A model generated the notes under the pieces. The model searched no databases and was not told the origin of the DNA. It saw only the letters and a program-made list of their open reading frames with translations. From positions 1,144,691 to 1,208,690 of the forward strand of contig NZ_FNWL01000002.1 in the NCBI RefSeq assembly GCF_900108095.1: a stretch of DNA of 64,000 bases. Direction: 5' to 3'. How positions within the stretch are numbered: the stretch's first letter is position 1; the number at the start of each line of letters is the position of its first letter. Below, in pieces: positions 1 through 8,770 of this stretch. The DNA is from Natronorubrum sediminis. Its GTDB lineage: Archaea; Halobacteriota; Halobacteria; Halobacteriales; Natrialbaceae. The position numbers and the translations under genes were made by a program.

Positions 1-1240
1 ACTGCTTGACGCTCGAGAAAGAGGGGCGACGTTGGCTCTCGGGGCCGCCGTGGATGTCGACGATAACCGGCGTGGTCCCCTCCTCTCGGTCGTCGGGGAG
101 TGTCAGAAAGCCAGGTACCTCCAATCCGTCGAAACTCTCGACGTGGACGAGATCGGACGCGTCGAACGTCTCTCGAGGAATTCCGGCCGTCGGGGCGTCG
201 GTCCAGCGCTCTGTCTCGCCGGTTTCGATATCGACGACGAAGACGTTCGTGTTGACCGTGTCGCCGCTGGTCGAGAGCGCGAAGCGTTCCGCGTCGGGGT
301 CGAAGCTGACGCCGCCCGCGATCCCGCCCAGCAGGTCGGGTTCCGGGAACGTCTCGAACGCGGTCGGATCGTTCGCGTCGAACTCGCCGACCGTCAGTTC
401 GGTGTAGCCCTCGACGTTTCGCGAGTAAACGAACCGGCCCGTCTCGTCGTCGAGCGCGATGCCGTCGACGTTCCACTCTCCTCCCTCGACGACCGTCTCG
501 AGGCCGCCCGTCTTCGAGTCGCTTCCCGACTCGCGCTCGAGGTCGAGATACGCCAGATACAGCGTGTCCGCGTCGCCCTCGTCGGTGACGAGGTAGAGTC
601 CAGTTCCGTCGGGTGCCCAACTGGCGCTCTGGTATCGGACGTTACCCTCGTGGGGTGTCAGGTGCTCGAGTTCGGGTTCCTCAGCTTCGAGGTCGAGCAC
701 GTAGAGGTCCTGATCGAAGTTCGAGTACGCCTGCGAGACGAGCAGCCGCGAATCGTCGGGGCTCCACCCCGAAAGCGAGAGCCAGCCGTCGCCTTCGTAG
801 ACGAGCGTCGCCTCGTCACCCGTCTCCGTCCGATCCTGAACGTAGATGTCGAAAACCGACTCGTCGCGTCGGTTCGAGGCGAACGCGAATCGCTCGCCGT
901 CGTGGCTCCAGCCACCCCAGCGGTGTTTCGCGTCCGGCTTGGCCGTGAGGTTCGTGATCTCGCCGGTGTCGGCGTCCAATTTGAATAGCTGCGCACGTTC
1001 GTTGCCGCCTTCGTCCATCCCAAAGACTACTTCCGGACGCTCCGGCGACCACGACGCGAACGTTACGCGTTCGTCGTAGAACGTCCGTTGCTCGGGCCAG
1101 GCCCGGGGCTCCTCGAGCGTCCAGAGCTGGCCGGTTCCGGTCGTGTTCATCAGAAACGAGAGGCACTCGCCGTCGGGGCTAAAGGACGCGCCGTACGCGC
1201 TGCGGATGTTGAGGTAGCGTTCGATCTCGTAGCTGCCCAT
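1..1240 (-). CDS. S9-family peptidase (prolyl oligopeptidase type), N-terminal part, cut by window edge
   Basis: About 413 residues from the start codon at 1240 are visible; the gene runs off the left edge. The protein begins MGSYEIERYLNIRSAYGAS and contains repeated beta-propeller blades of the WD40-like/TolB type (SFSPDGE, ASWSPE, GGWSHDGERFAFAS, SGWSPDDSRL, ASWAPDGTGLYLV). Near the edge comes the start of the alpha/beta-hydrolase domain (TPVIVDIHGGPESQ). This order, propeller then hydrolase, is that of S9 peptidases (acylaminoacyl-peptidase or DPP-like). The Ser-Asp-His catalytic residues would lie outside the window. No signal peptide is seen, so it is probably cytoplasmic. Substrate is unknown. 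The stand-alone position says nothing about the pathway. Confidence 0.9.
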   Translation of the reverse strand, partial: MGSYEIERYLNIRSAYGASFSPDGECLSFLMNTTGTGQLWTLEEPRAWPEQRTFYDERVTFASWSPERPEVVFGMDEGGNERAQLFKLDADTGEITNLTAKPDAKHRWGGWSHDGERFAFASNRRDESVFDIYVQDRTETGDEATLVYEGDGWLSLSGWSPDDSRLLVSQAYSNFDQDLYVLDLEAEEPELEHLTPHEGNVRYQSASWAPDGTGLYLVTDEGDADTLYLAYLDLERESGSDSKTGGLETVVEGGEWNVDGIALDDETGRFVYSRNVEGYTELTVGEFDANDPTAFETFPEPDLLGGIAGGVSFDPDAERFALSTSGDTVNTNVFVVDIETGETERWTDAPTAGIPRETFDASDLVHVESFDGLEVPGFLTLPDDREEGTTPVIVDIHGGPESQRRPSFSSVKQ

Positions 1241-1450
1241 ACACCCCACACTTCCTTCGACGCGGTAGTGGTTTTGGTTGCCACCCCGCTGCGAGGGCGA
1301 GTGCGAAGCGTTCGCTGGCTCCTACTGGTCGACCAGTAATACCGGCTTCAGTCGGAACTGCACAGTGTACGTGAACGATACTCGAGCGAACCGATCCGTC
1401 CGAGTGGTTTCGGAACGGGTAACAAAGCGTCTCGAGTCACCCAGAGAAGA

Positions 1451-2101
1451 GTGATGGACGATACGGGCGAGAGACGGGACGAAAGCGACAGCGATCGATC
1501 GACGGCAGCCGTCCTGATCACCGTGGTGGTCGTCCTCGTCGCGTTCGGGTTGACGATGGCGATCGTGGGGGCCGGATTTTCACCCGGCGACGGCTCTCCG
1601 GAGACGAACAGCAGCGACGAAAATCCGATAGACGGCGGTGAGGACGACTCCGAGGACGAACCGGTCGACCTCGAGGAGGAACTCGAGAACGTTACGGACG
1701 ACGAGAACGGCACCGACGGGCTGGATAGCGTCGGTATCGACGACGACGCGGACAACGAGACTGACGACAACGCGGACACGGACGGGAACGAGACCGACGA
1801 CGATGACGCAGACGATGCACTCGAGGAGGAGAGCGATGACGATGCCGAGGATGACGCAGACGACGCGGACGAGGAAGATGCTGACGACGTGGACGGAGAT
1901 GAGACGGACGACGGCGACACCGATGCATCGGACGATGACGCGGACGATGATGCCGACGCAGACGATGGTGACGACGCGGACGACGACCAGGCCGACAGCG
2001 TCGACGTGGAAGACGACGATGACGCTGACGAGGACCAGAGCATTCTCGATCGTGTGACGGAGTTCTTCACCGATACGTTCTCATTCGGTGACACGGAGTA
2101 A
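1451..2101 (+). CDS. Asp/Glu-rich membrane-anchored protein of unknown function
   Basis: 216 residues, starting at GTG 1451 or the ATG directly after it at 1454. A short charged N-terminus is followed by one hydrophobic segment (about residues 20-44, TAAVLITVVVVLVAFGLTM...). The remaining ~170 residues are almost entirely Asp, Glu, Ala, Asn and Thr, with DDADDAD-type repeats, ending in a short non-acidic tail (ILDRVTEFFTDTFSFGDTE). It looks like a type II membrane anchor with a long, highly negative, probably disordered extracellular or lumenal tail. No enzymatic domain is visible. The opposite strand has an equally long open Ser-rich frame, but the acidic reading is the expected haloarchaeal one. 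Function unknown. Confidence 0.7.
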   Translation: MMDDTGERRDESDSDRSTAAVLITVVVVLVAFGLTMAIVGAGFSPGDGSPETNSSDENPIDGGEDDSEDEPVDLEEELENVTDDENGTDGLDSVGIDDDADNETDDNADTDGNETDDDDADDALEEESDDDAEDDADDADEEDADDVDGDETDDGDTDASDDDADDDADADDGDDADDDQADSVDVEDDDDADEDQSILDRVTEFFTDTFSFGDTE

Positions 2102-2222
2102 CCGATCGTCGGACGCGTCGCGTTGGCTGTAAGACCCGTCGTGGGTGGAACGAAGCACCGTCGTCGTGAGCGAACAGTCCAAAAGAAGTGACTTTTTATC
2201 CCACCGCTGCGTCCCGCGACAC

Positions 2223-3284
2223 ATGCAGATTGCGTTCGTCTCGATCGAGACGGTTCACCACCACGACACCGAGACGAACCAGCGGTGCCAGACCGTTCTT
2301 GAGGTGCTTCGCGATCACGGACACGACGTTCACTGCTTTTGTGCGAGGTTTTGGGACGACGAATCTCCCTCGCTCGAGCGAGACGACGTCACGTATCACG
2401 CCGTCACAGACGACGTAGAGTCGCGGCGGTCGTTTTGCCTTCGGTTGCCGTTCGATCTGGCGGCTGCAAGTCCGGACGTCGTCCACGCGAGCGCTCGGCC
2501 GCCTACGACCGTGCTCGCCGCCGCGGGTGGGGCGACGCTCGCACGGACACCCCTGCTCGTCGAGTGGTACGGCGACGACGGCGTCGACGACGAGCAGTGG
2601 ACCCGACGGGCGACCAAGCGCGGCGACCGACTGATCACCCCATCCGAACTCGTCGCGACGTGGGTCCGGGAGCGAGGAGGCGACGGCGACTGCGTCGAGA
2701 CGATTCCGAACCCAATCGACATCGACCGAATTCAGGAGGTCTCGCCCGGTGAGGAAGTCGACGTCGTCTACGCCCGCCGACTCGACGAGGGAGCGAACCT
2801 CGAGAGCCTCCTGCTCGGTTTGGCGGAGCTACGCGACCGAGACTGGTCGACGACCGTCATCGGCGACGGGCCGGAGCGGGAGGCCTACGAACGCCTCGCG
2901 AGCGATCTCCGGATCGATGACCGGATCACCTTCGCCGGCGAGTGCTCACTCGAGGATCGACTCGCGGCCTATCGCGGTGCTCACGTCTTCGCGCAGACGG
3001 CAGAACACTGCGTGTTCCCGACGGAGATGTGTTGGGCGCTGGCTTCGGGGTGTGTCGGCATCGTCGAGTACCACGCGAACTCGAGCGCCCACGAACTCGT
3101 CGAGGGCTGGGACCGCGGCTTTCGGACTACGAGCGAGGAGGAACTGGCCGACGCGATTCTCGAAGCCGGCGACCTCGAGTACCGCGACTTCGACGACCGA
3201 TTTGGAGAGTACGACGAGTCGGTGATCGCAGGTCGCTACCTCGAGCAGTACCGGACGCTGCGGGACGAACAGGGTCTATTGTAG
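2223..3284 (+). CDS. Glycosyltransferase, GT4-like (GT-B fold)
   Basis: 353 residues from ATG 2223 (MQIAFVSIETVHHHD). The open frame extends 26 codons further upstream, but homologous proteins start at this MxIAFVS strand. The N-terminal Rossmann domain has the acceptor-side pattern of GT-B enzymes (HHHDTETNQRCQTVLEVL). The C-terminal domain has VVYARRLDEGANLESLLLGL (nucleotide-sugar domain start), IGDGPER and the region EHCVFPTEMCWALASGC, the place of the E-x7-E motif that contacts donor sugar and phosphate in GT4 enzymes. It probably transfers a sugar from a nucleotide or dolichol-linked donor to a lipid, glycan or S-layer precursor. Acceptor and donor are not predictable. It stands alone rather than in a glycan cluster. 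Confidence 0.85.
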   Translation: MQIAFVSIETVHHHDTETNQRCQTVLEVLRDHGHDVHCFCARFWDDESPSLERDDVTYHAVTDDVESRRSFCLRLPFDLAAASPDVVHASARPPTTVLAAAGGATLARTPLLVEWYGDDGVDDEQWTRRATKRGDRLITPSELVATWVRERGGDGDCVETIPNPIDIDRIQEVSPGEEVDVVYARRLDEGANLESLLLGLAELRDRDWSTTVIGDGPEREAYERLASDLRIDDRITFAGECSLEDRLAAYRGAHVFAQTAEHCVFPTEMCWALASGCVGIVEYHANSSAHELVEGWDRGFRTTSEEELADAILEAGDLEYRDFDDRFGEYDESVIAGRYLEQYRTLRDEQGLL

Positions 3285-3479
3285 GTAGGTTCCGCTCTGT
3301 TGAACCCTGACAGAAGAGACGTGTTGACTGCTGAATAGAGCGGTGTCGTGCAGCGCAGCAATAGAGTTTGCTCGGCAGCCAGTCGACTGAATTAGTCGTT
3401 CAGAAGCGGTGCGTATTAACCGCTATTCTGTCAGTTGCCCCACATAATACACTATATAAAATAATACATTCAATATATT

Positions 3480-3487
3480 TTATAAAA
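3480..3487 (+). promoter_or_regulatory. AT-rich TATA-like promoter region
   Basis: The stretch 3447-3500 is almost pure A/T, in sharp contrast to its surroundings. It includes a TATA-like ttataaaa at 3480-3487, about 32-39 bases before the GTG start at 3519. That spacing fits an archaeal promoter with a very short leader for the downstream lipoprotein gene. Confidence 0.5.
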
Positions 3488-3518
3488 TTGTAATAGCATT
3501 GGGTGGCTTCTTGAACGT

Positions 3519-4067
3519 GTGAACAGGAGGCAATATCTCACTACAACTGCAGTGGTTGCTAGTGTTTCTTTTAGCGGGTGTTCGACACTCGAAGAGGAGG
3601 TTTCTCTCGAAAGTCCAATCGAAGAGCGTGACTCTGCGTGGATCCATTTCGAGCATAAATACAATGATGAGGGAATCGCACGGGTTTCTTTCATTGAGCG
3701 GTCAGATACGCCGTCGGCTTACCGACTTCAAACGACGATCTCACAACCGACTGAAACCAGTATTGATCGCACTCGATTTCGGTTTAGATCGGAATCTGAA
3801 GACGAAAACACTCACGATCTGTTCATTCAACCAATTCATGATAGCCTTTACGACGAGTTCGATACCTATCGAGAAGACGGCTGGATAGTCGTCGAAGTTC
3901 ACAACCATGGCGAAGGGACGGTAAGCTACGAGGTACTGGTTCATCAGACAACAGAGAACAGTGAAATCGGTTTACTTACAGTCAATTACGAAATTGAACT
4001 CTCCGAACAAGAGTTTCTTGACACCATCTTCACTGCTCGGAATCGAACGACACTAGCGTTCGAATAG
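3519..4067 (+). CDS. Tat-type lipoprotein of unknown function, AT-rich gene
   Basis: 182 residues from GTG 3519 (MNRRQYLTTTAVVASVSFSGCS). The twin-arginine pair, the short hydrophobic stretch and the lipobox SFSGC at about residues 17-21 indicate Tat export and lipid anchoring at Cys21, a common haloarchaeal arrangement. The mature part (about 160 residues) looks like one beta-rich domain (RVSFIERSDTPSAYRLQ, DGWIVVEVHNHGEGTVSYEVLV). No known family was recognised. Codon use and base composition are visibly more AT-rich than in the neighbours, and the gene follows a very AT-rich spacer, which suggests acquisition by transfer. Confidence 0.7.
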   Translation: MNRRQYLTTTAVVASVSFSGCSTLEEEVSLESPIEERDSAWIHFEHKYNDEGIARVSFIERSDTPSAYRLQTTISQPTETSIDRTRFRFRSESEDENTHDLFIQPIHDSLYDEFDTYREDGWIVVEVHNHGEGTVSYEVLVHQTTENSEIGLLTVNYEIELSEQEFLDTIFTARNRTTLAFE

Positions 4068-4261
4068 CAGTGGATAGTAGCGTAATCTCTTTATTCGGTA
4101 TTATGTCTGAAAGTGAGACAGTCATTTCGGTAACTACACCCGCGAACCTAATGCGCGTACTTCAATCGGCTAAGAGAGATGTCGAGAGAGCCGTTGCTGA
4201 ATAGACAGTGTGAATACAACACCGGAGGCATCATCGATACTTACACCTTCGACACTGAGGG

Positions 4262-4486
4262 CTATTCCACTGAGCAGGATGCATCCGAAGATGTATCGAT
4301 ACCGAGCACTGCGTTTCCGCCGCAGTGACCCGTCACGGAATTCGACAGTAGACCGAGTCCCGCGATACCCGTGATAGCCCCAATCACGTACCGTCGATCA
4401 AGTACTGCACCAACCGACATTGACAGCAACCAGATTCCACTCACACCGCGAATAACCCGGTCAGCCTGCGACATGTTTTGTTCCAT
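4262..4486 (-). CDS. YgaP-like small membrane protein (DUF2892)
   Basis: 74 residues. The sequence has the DUF2892/YgaP transmembrane pattern: a short polar N-terminus (MEQNMSQADRVIRGVSG) and two hydrophobic helices separated by a short loop with DRRYVIG, ending NSVTGHCGGNAVLGIDT. The family is known as an inner-membrane domain sometimes fused to rhodanese; here it stands alone. The gene starts only 6 bases after the stop codon of the SDR gene on the same strand, so the two are almost certainly co-transcribed. Function unknown; a membrane partner in sulfur or stress responses is a family-based guess. Confidence 0.8.
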   Translation of the reverse strand: MEQNMSQADRVIRGVSGIWLLSMSVGAVLDRRYVIGAITGIAGLGLLSNSVTGHCGGNAVLGIDTSSDASCSVE

Positions 4487-4492
4487 TGGCGA

Positions 4493-5308
4493 TCACGTTG
4501 GTGATTTCGCATGAGCTGGGGTATCATTCGCTCCACTCGCGTATCGCTCCGCGAGCCGCTCCTCCCACGTGACTGTCCCAATCTTTTGCTCGGGGCACGT
4601 CGCACGGCCAGTCCGAAACGCCGCCATCGTTTTGCCGGGAATGGGAACTCTGATGATCGGACGTCGTAGGCCACGCGTATTACGGTAGACCTGTGCAAGC
4701 TCGCCAATTGAAAGGATGTTGGGTCCACCAATTGGGTCAGTTCGACCACTCGCTGTCAGCATCGCATAATCCACTATAACATCCGCGACCTCGCCGACAT
4801 CGATAGGCTGAATCTGCACGTTCGTCGGAAGGGGCCACAGCGGAAGCTTCGCCACCGAATCCAACAGTTCCGCAATGAACGTGTGGAACTGCGTCGCACG
4901 GACGATAGTCGTCGGTATATCGCTTTCCTCGACTTCTATCTCACCAGAGACTTTTTGTTCATAATAGGGGAAGGGAATCTCGTCGATACCGACGATGGAC
5001 GGATAGAGGAAGTTCTCTACGCCTGCCGTCTCAGCCACCTCGAGAAGTCGTTTCGTTCCCTCTACATCAACCGCCGCTGTGTCGCCCTGCGGGGCCGTCG
5101 CCGTGTGGATGACAACGTCGGTGTTTTCAAGTGCCGACTCGAGGCCCGTGCCATCGGTCAAATCGAGCTCCACCCAGTTGAGGTTCCCTTCAGGTTCTTG
5201 AGGGGGCGAACGGCTCGCCGCTCGGACAGTGTGACCCGCCGCCGTGAGCCGCGGTCGAAGGGCTGTCCCAAGCGTACCTGTCGCGCCTGTCACCAGCGTT
5301 CGGATCAT
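4493..5308 (-). CDS. NmrA-like atypical SDR, NAD(P)-binding
   Basis: 271 residues from ATG 5308 (MIRTLVTGATGTLGTALRP). The TGATGTLG dinucleotide-binding loop at residues 7-14, the later ...YPSIVGID... and YYEQKVSGE (the YxxxK pair) and the ATQFH region match atypical SDRs of the NmrA/NAD(P)H-azoreductase type. These are usually redox or NAD(P)H-sensor proteins or act on quinones and aromatic compounds. A longer upstream frame exists, but this start puts the Rossmann strand at the N-terminus as in homologues. It is followed after 6 bases by the YgaP-like gene and faces a Bat-type regulator across an 84-bp spacer, which suggests regulation by that neighbour. Confidence 0.85.
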   Translation of the reverse strand: MIRTLVTGATGTLGTALRPRLTAAGHTVRAASRSPPQEPEGNLNWVELDLTDGTGLESALENTDVVIHTATAPQGDTAAVDVEGTKRLLEVAETAGVENFLYPSIVGIDEIPFPYYEQKVSGEIEVEESDIPTTIVRATQFHTFIAELLDSVAKLPLWPLPTNVQIQPIDVGEVADVIVDYAMLTASGRTDPIGGPNILSIGELAQVYRNTRGLRRPIIRVPIPGKTMAAFRTGRATCPEQKIGTVTWEERLAERYASGANDTPAHAKSPT

Positions 5309-5362
5309 AGATGACGATTGGCTATACCGATCTGAGTAACTATTGCCGAGTGTACTCGGGTA

Positions 5363-5370
5363 GTTTAATT
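5363..5370 (+). promoter_or_regulatory. TATA-like box of the Bat-type regulator gene
   Basis: gtttaatt at 5363-5370 lies 23-30 bases before the ATG at 5393, the spacing expected for a haloarchaeal TATA box of a leaderless or near-leaderless transcript. It supports 5393 rather than the upstream in-frame ATG at 5369 as the start. Confidence 0.5.
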
Positions 5371-5392
5371 GATCGATCACGTATCATCACCC

Positions 5393-6049
5393 ATGAAACA
5401 CGTCCGGGTGCGCATTACGGCCCATGGACAAGCAGGTGATATCCACCCGATGTACGGTGTACTGACTGAGACATCGTTCGTTGAGCGAGCGACGGCAGTA
5501 CAGTGGAATTATACCGGAGACGCACTCGGCATCCTCCATTACGTTATTGGCGACGCCGAGGCACTCGAAAAAGCGATGCAAAAGGTTCCGGAGGTCGTCG
5601 GCTACGACATGGAACGTATCGACGGGCGATCATGCTACGTGTACGTCCGAGACGCGACGACTGATTCGCTCCGAGAGATGTTCGATCCTCTGACCTCCGG
5701 TGGCCTTATTGCCGTCCCCCCTATCGAATACGAATCTGATGGAACGGTGGTTTTCTCACTGTTCGGTCCTGACGACGAGATACAAGATGCAATCGAAGGC
5801 TTCTCTGTTCCGGTTGACGTGACTATCGAAGAGGTGGGCAATCTCACTAGCACGGCTGCTACTATTGAGGCCACCTTCACCGACCGACAGCGTGAAGTTG
5901 CCAAAACGGCAGTACAACTGGGTTACTACGACATCCCTCGGAGCGCCGGTCAGGAAGACATTGCCGCGGAATTGGACTGTGCGCCAAGTACCATTGCTGA
6001 ACACCTGCGGAAAGTTGAAGCCCGGATACTCCGAGCGCAGTTCGCCTAA
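5393..6049 (+). CDS. Bat-type helix-turn-helix transcriptional regulator (HTH_10)
   Basis: 218 residues from ATG 5393 (MKHVRVRITAHGQ). The first ~150 residues form the sensor part seen in short bacterio-opsin-activator-like proteins. The last ~55 (FTDRQREVAKTAVQLGYYDIP...ELDCAPSTIAEHLRKVEARIL) are a classic HTH_10 domain: the T-x-RQ-x-E start, GYY(D/E)xPR turn and ST(I/V)xEHLR recognition helix are all present. Its targets are unknown. It is divergent from the SDR/YgaP operon, whose start lies 84 bp away, so it may control that pair. No receiver, PAS or GAF domain is present, so its signal is probably a ligand bound by the N-terminal part. Confidence 0.88.
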   Translation: MKHVRVRITAHGQAGDIHPMYGVLTETSFVERATAVQWNYTGDALGILHYVIGDAEALEKAMQKVPEVVGYDMERIDGRSCYVYVRDATTDSLREMFDPLTSGGLIAVPPIEYESDGTVVFSLFGPDDEIQDAIEGFSVPVDVTIEEVGNLTSTAATIEATFTDRQREVAKTAVQLGYYDIPRSAGQEDIAAELDCAPSTIAEHLRKVEARILRAQFA

Positions 6050-6608
6050 GGCAGAATATTTTCCAGATGCGATGTCCCTCGTTATACTGCCGAGTGAGAA
6101 GGGCGTGTGGCTGCACCGTGCTTGTTTCGGTATTACCCGCGTGAGGGCAATCTGGCGTACAAGATATAACCGCTGTATTCACCAGAACCACTGAAACATG
6201 TCTTCTGATGGGAGTTTCAACGAGGAAGTATGTTTCTCAGTCTGGATCGACACACAGGCCAGTAGAGCACGAAAAGCGACACAACCGGAAAACACAGGAG
6301 TACTGCTCATTCTGCTGTCGCGGCGAGTCCCGCTCGTCCTAACATCGCATCACCCACTCCTTACACTGGCAACAGGAATTTCCACGTCCTCCCCAACCGA
6401 TTGCGGTCCTCGCTCCTGTCGTCGCTGCGGTCCGCATCCCTCGCACGGCTTCGTGGTGCGGTTCGCGTCTGCTCACCACACCACAGCGTGCGCCACCGCG
6501 CGTGGTTCGGTCGACGGGAGAATCGAGAACCTGGAAAACGAGAACGGAGAGCCATGAGAACGTCGAGAAATGAGAAGGAAAATTCGAGTTGCGCCGAGGT
6601 GACTCGAG
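6050..6608. other. 559-bp spacer without a supported gene
   Basis: Open frames on both strands here have low-complexity, Arg/Ser-rich translations and no recognisable domain, so I do not call them genes. The part around 6390-6500 is dominated by repetitive haloarchaeal-type sequence (gcggtcctcgctcctgtcgt). A decayed insertion element is possible but no terminal repeat or transposase motif was found. Confidence 0.4.
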
Positions 6609-7760
6609 TTACAGGTCGAACTTCGAGGCGGCGGTTTCCATATCCTTGTCGCCGCGTCCGGAGAGATTGACGAGGATGGTGTCGTGCTCGCCGGCTTCGG
6701 CGAGGTGGATCGCGCGGGCGATGGCGTGACTGGACTCGAGAGCGGGGACGATTCCTTCCGTGGCGCTCAGTTCGCGAAAGGCCGCGAGGGCTTCTTCGTC
6801 GGTGATTCCGGTGTACTCACAGCGGCCGACGGCCCGGTACATGGCGTGTTCCGGGCCGACGCCGGGGTAGTCGAGACCGGCCGAAACGGAGTGGACGTCG
6901 ACGTCCTCGCCGATGACTCGAGTCTTCATGCCGTGGATGACGTCGTCGGATCCCGACGCCAGCGGCGCTGCGTGGCGACTCGAGTCCGCGCCCTCGCCGC
7001 CGCCTTCGGCACCGTAGAAGTCGACGTCGTCGTCTCGAAAGGCGTGGAAGAGGCCGATGGCGTTCGAGCCGCCGCCGACGCAGGCGACTGCGGCGTCGGG
7101 CAGGTCGCCCGTCCGCTCGCGAATCTGCTCGCGGGCTTCACGGCCGATGACGGACTGGAAGTCCCGGACCATCCGCGGGAACGGGTCGGGACCGACGACG
7201 CTGCCCACGAGGTAGTGTGTGTCGTCGACGTTTTCGGCGAAATCCTCGAGTGCGGCGTCGACGGCGTCTGCGAGGCCCTCCTCGCCGCGCGTGACCTCGT
7301 TGACCTCGGCACCCATGAGCCGCATTCGGAAGACGTTCATCTCCTGGCGGGCGATGTCTTTCGCGCCCATGTAGATCTCCGTCTCGAGGTCGAGTAGCGC
7401 GCCGACCATGGCCGTCGCGGTGCCGTGTTGGCCGGCTCCCGTCTCGGCGATCAGTCGCTCGCGTCCGGCGCGTTTGGCCAACAGTGCCTGGCCGAGCACG
7501 TTGTTGATCTTGTGCGCGCCGCCGTGGAGCAGGTCCTCTCGTTTGAGGTAGATCTCGGCACCGTAGCGGTCGCTCAGGTTACGGGCGTAGTAAAGCGGCG
7601 TCGGCCGGCCGGCGAACTCCTCGAGGAGGTCGCGCAGTTCGGTCTGGAACGCCTCGCTCTCGGCGACGTCGTCGTAGGCCGTCGCGAGTTGCTCGAGTGG
7701 CTCGAGAAGCGGGTCGGGGACGTGACGGCCGCCGTAGCCGTCGAAGACACCATCGGACAT
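6609..7760 (-). CDS. trpB: Tryptophan synthase beta chain
   Basis: 383 residues. TrpB joins indole and serine to make tryptophan using pyridoxal phosphate. The PLP lysine is in GGAHKINNVLGQALLAK; the indole/serine-site signature is ETGAGQHGTATA; and the phosphate-binding glycine loop is CVGGGSNAIG. The length and the MGAKDIARQEMNVFRMRLMGAEV segment place it with the TrpB1 type that normally pairs with TrpA. No trpA or other trp gene is adjacent: the next gene is the pst operon on the same strand after a 170-bp gap. The TrpA partner must be elsewhere, or the enzyme acts alone as an indole-salvaging TrpB. Confidence 0.93.
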   Translation of the reverse strand: MSDGVFDGYGGRHVPDPLLEPLEQLATAYDDVAESEAFQTELRDLLEEFAGRPTPLYYARNLSDRYGAEIYLKREDLLHGGAHKINNVLGQALLAKRAGRERLIAETGAGQHGTATAMVGALLDLETEIYMGAKDIARQEMNVFRMRLMGAEVNEVTRGEEGLADAVDAALEDFAENVDDTHYLVGSVVGPDPFPRMVRDFQSVIGREAREQIRERTGDLPDAAVACVGGGSNAIGLFHAFRDDDVDFYGAEGGGEGADSSRHAAPLASGSDDVIHGMKTRVIGEDVDVHSVSAGLDYPGVGPEHAMYRAVGRCEYTGITDEEALAAFRELSATEGIVPALESSHAIARAIHLAEAGEHDTILVNLSGRGDKDMETAASKFDL

Positions 7761-7930
7761 ACTGGTGGAGTAAAGCCGTGGCCGGAACTATATTCTGTCG
7801 ATGCCACGCCGATTCGGGCTACCGCGCCTATTCGATCGGTAGAGAGCGGGCTTCTGGGAGGTAAAGACCGTCGAATCGGAAAGGAAATGAACTGAGTCAG
7901 GAAGGATAGCGAGAGCGGTCGACTGCGGGA

Positions 7931-8770
7931 CTACTCGGCCGTTGGAGTGTCTACTTTCGTGTTCGAGTTGGTCTCGTCTTCGGAATCGTCGTACTCGACT
8001 GCCGTGTGACCCTTGACGAACTCCTTGGTCCGCTCGTTCTGTGGGTTCTCGAAGAACGATCGCGTGTCGTTCGCCTCGATGAGGTCGCCGAGGTAGAGGA
8101 AGACGACGTCATCGGCGAGGCGTTTCGCCTGATCCATACTGTGGGTGACCATGATGATCGTGTACTCCTCTTTGAGGTCGGCGAGCGTCTCCTCGACGGT
8201 TTCGGCCGAGACGGGATCGAGTGCCGACGTGACCTCGTCACAGAGCAACACCTCCGGCTCGACGGCCAGCGAACGGGCGAGACAGAGTCGCTGAATCTGG
8301 CCAGTCGATAGCTCCGCGCCGGGAGTGCTCAGCCGGTCTTTTACCTCGTCCCAGAGGTTCACTTTCCGCAGGTAGCTCTCGACGATGTCGTCGAGTTCGT
8401 CTTTGTCCTCGTAATTGCTGTGGATCTTCACACCGTAGGCGACGTTCTCGTAGATCGAAAGCGGAAGCGCGGTCGGCGTCTGCGGAACGTAGCCGATCCG
8501 CCGGCGAATCTCCGGTGCCGGTTCGTCGGTGTCGTAGATCGGTTCCTCGCCGAGGTAGACGTCGCCGTCGATGTCGACGTTGGGTTGGATCTCGTGGAGT
8601 CGGTTGAGCGACTTCAACAGCGTCGACTTGCCACAGCCCGAGGGACCGATAATGGCCGTCAACTGGTTCGAGGGGAACTCGAGCGAGACGCTCTTTAACG
8701 CCTCGACGTCTTCGTTCCCGGTGTACGTTACGCTGAGTTCGTCCGTGGTAAGTGCTGGTTGCGATGTCAT
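7931..8770 (-). CDS. pstB: Phosphate ABC transporter ATP-binding protein
   Basis: 279 residues. The ATPase subunit powers phosphate import at the inner face of the membrane. Walker A is GPSGCGKST (about residues 42-50); Q-loop in YVPQTPTALP; Walker B with LLCDEVTSALDP; H-switch in VTHSMDQA. The ABC signature reads LSTGQIQRL rather than the usual LSGGQQQRL, and the Walker B follow-on is DEVTS rather than DEPTS, small departures from standard PstB that deserve a tree. It is the last gene of pstSCAB and overlaps pstA by 4 bases. A ~25-residue acidic tail extends the C-terminus. An alternative would be another anion importer, but PstS/C/A context favours phosphate. Confidence 0.88.
   Translation of the reverse strand: MTSQPALTTDELSVTYTGNEDVEALKSVSLEFPSNQLTAIIGPSGCGKSTLLKSLNRLHEIQPNVDIDGDVYLGEEPIYDTDEPAPEIRRRIGYVPQTPTALPLSIYENVAYGVKIHSNYEDKDELDDIVESYLRKVNLWDEVKDRLSTPGAELSTGQIQRLCLARSLAVEPEVLLCDEVTSALDPVSAETVEETLADLKEEYTIIMVTHSMDQAKRLADDVVFLYLGDLIEANDTRSFFENPQNERTKEFVKGHTAVEYDDSEDETNSNTKVDTPTAE

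Noticed and set aside
1348-2094. 248-codon Ser-rich frame opposite the Asp-rich gene
   Set aside because: Its translation is low-complexity Ser/Ala/Thr, the expected shadow of repeated Asp codons; the acidic plus-strand frame has a membrane segment and fits haloarchaeal composition.
6198-6557. 119-codon frame in the spacer after the Bat-type gene
   Set aside because: Composition is Ser/Arg/His-rich with no domain and no convincing start signal.
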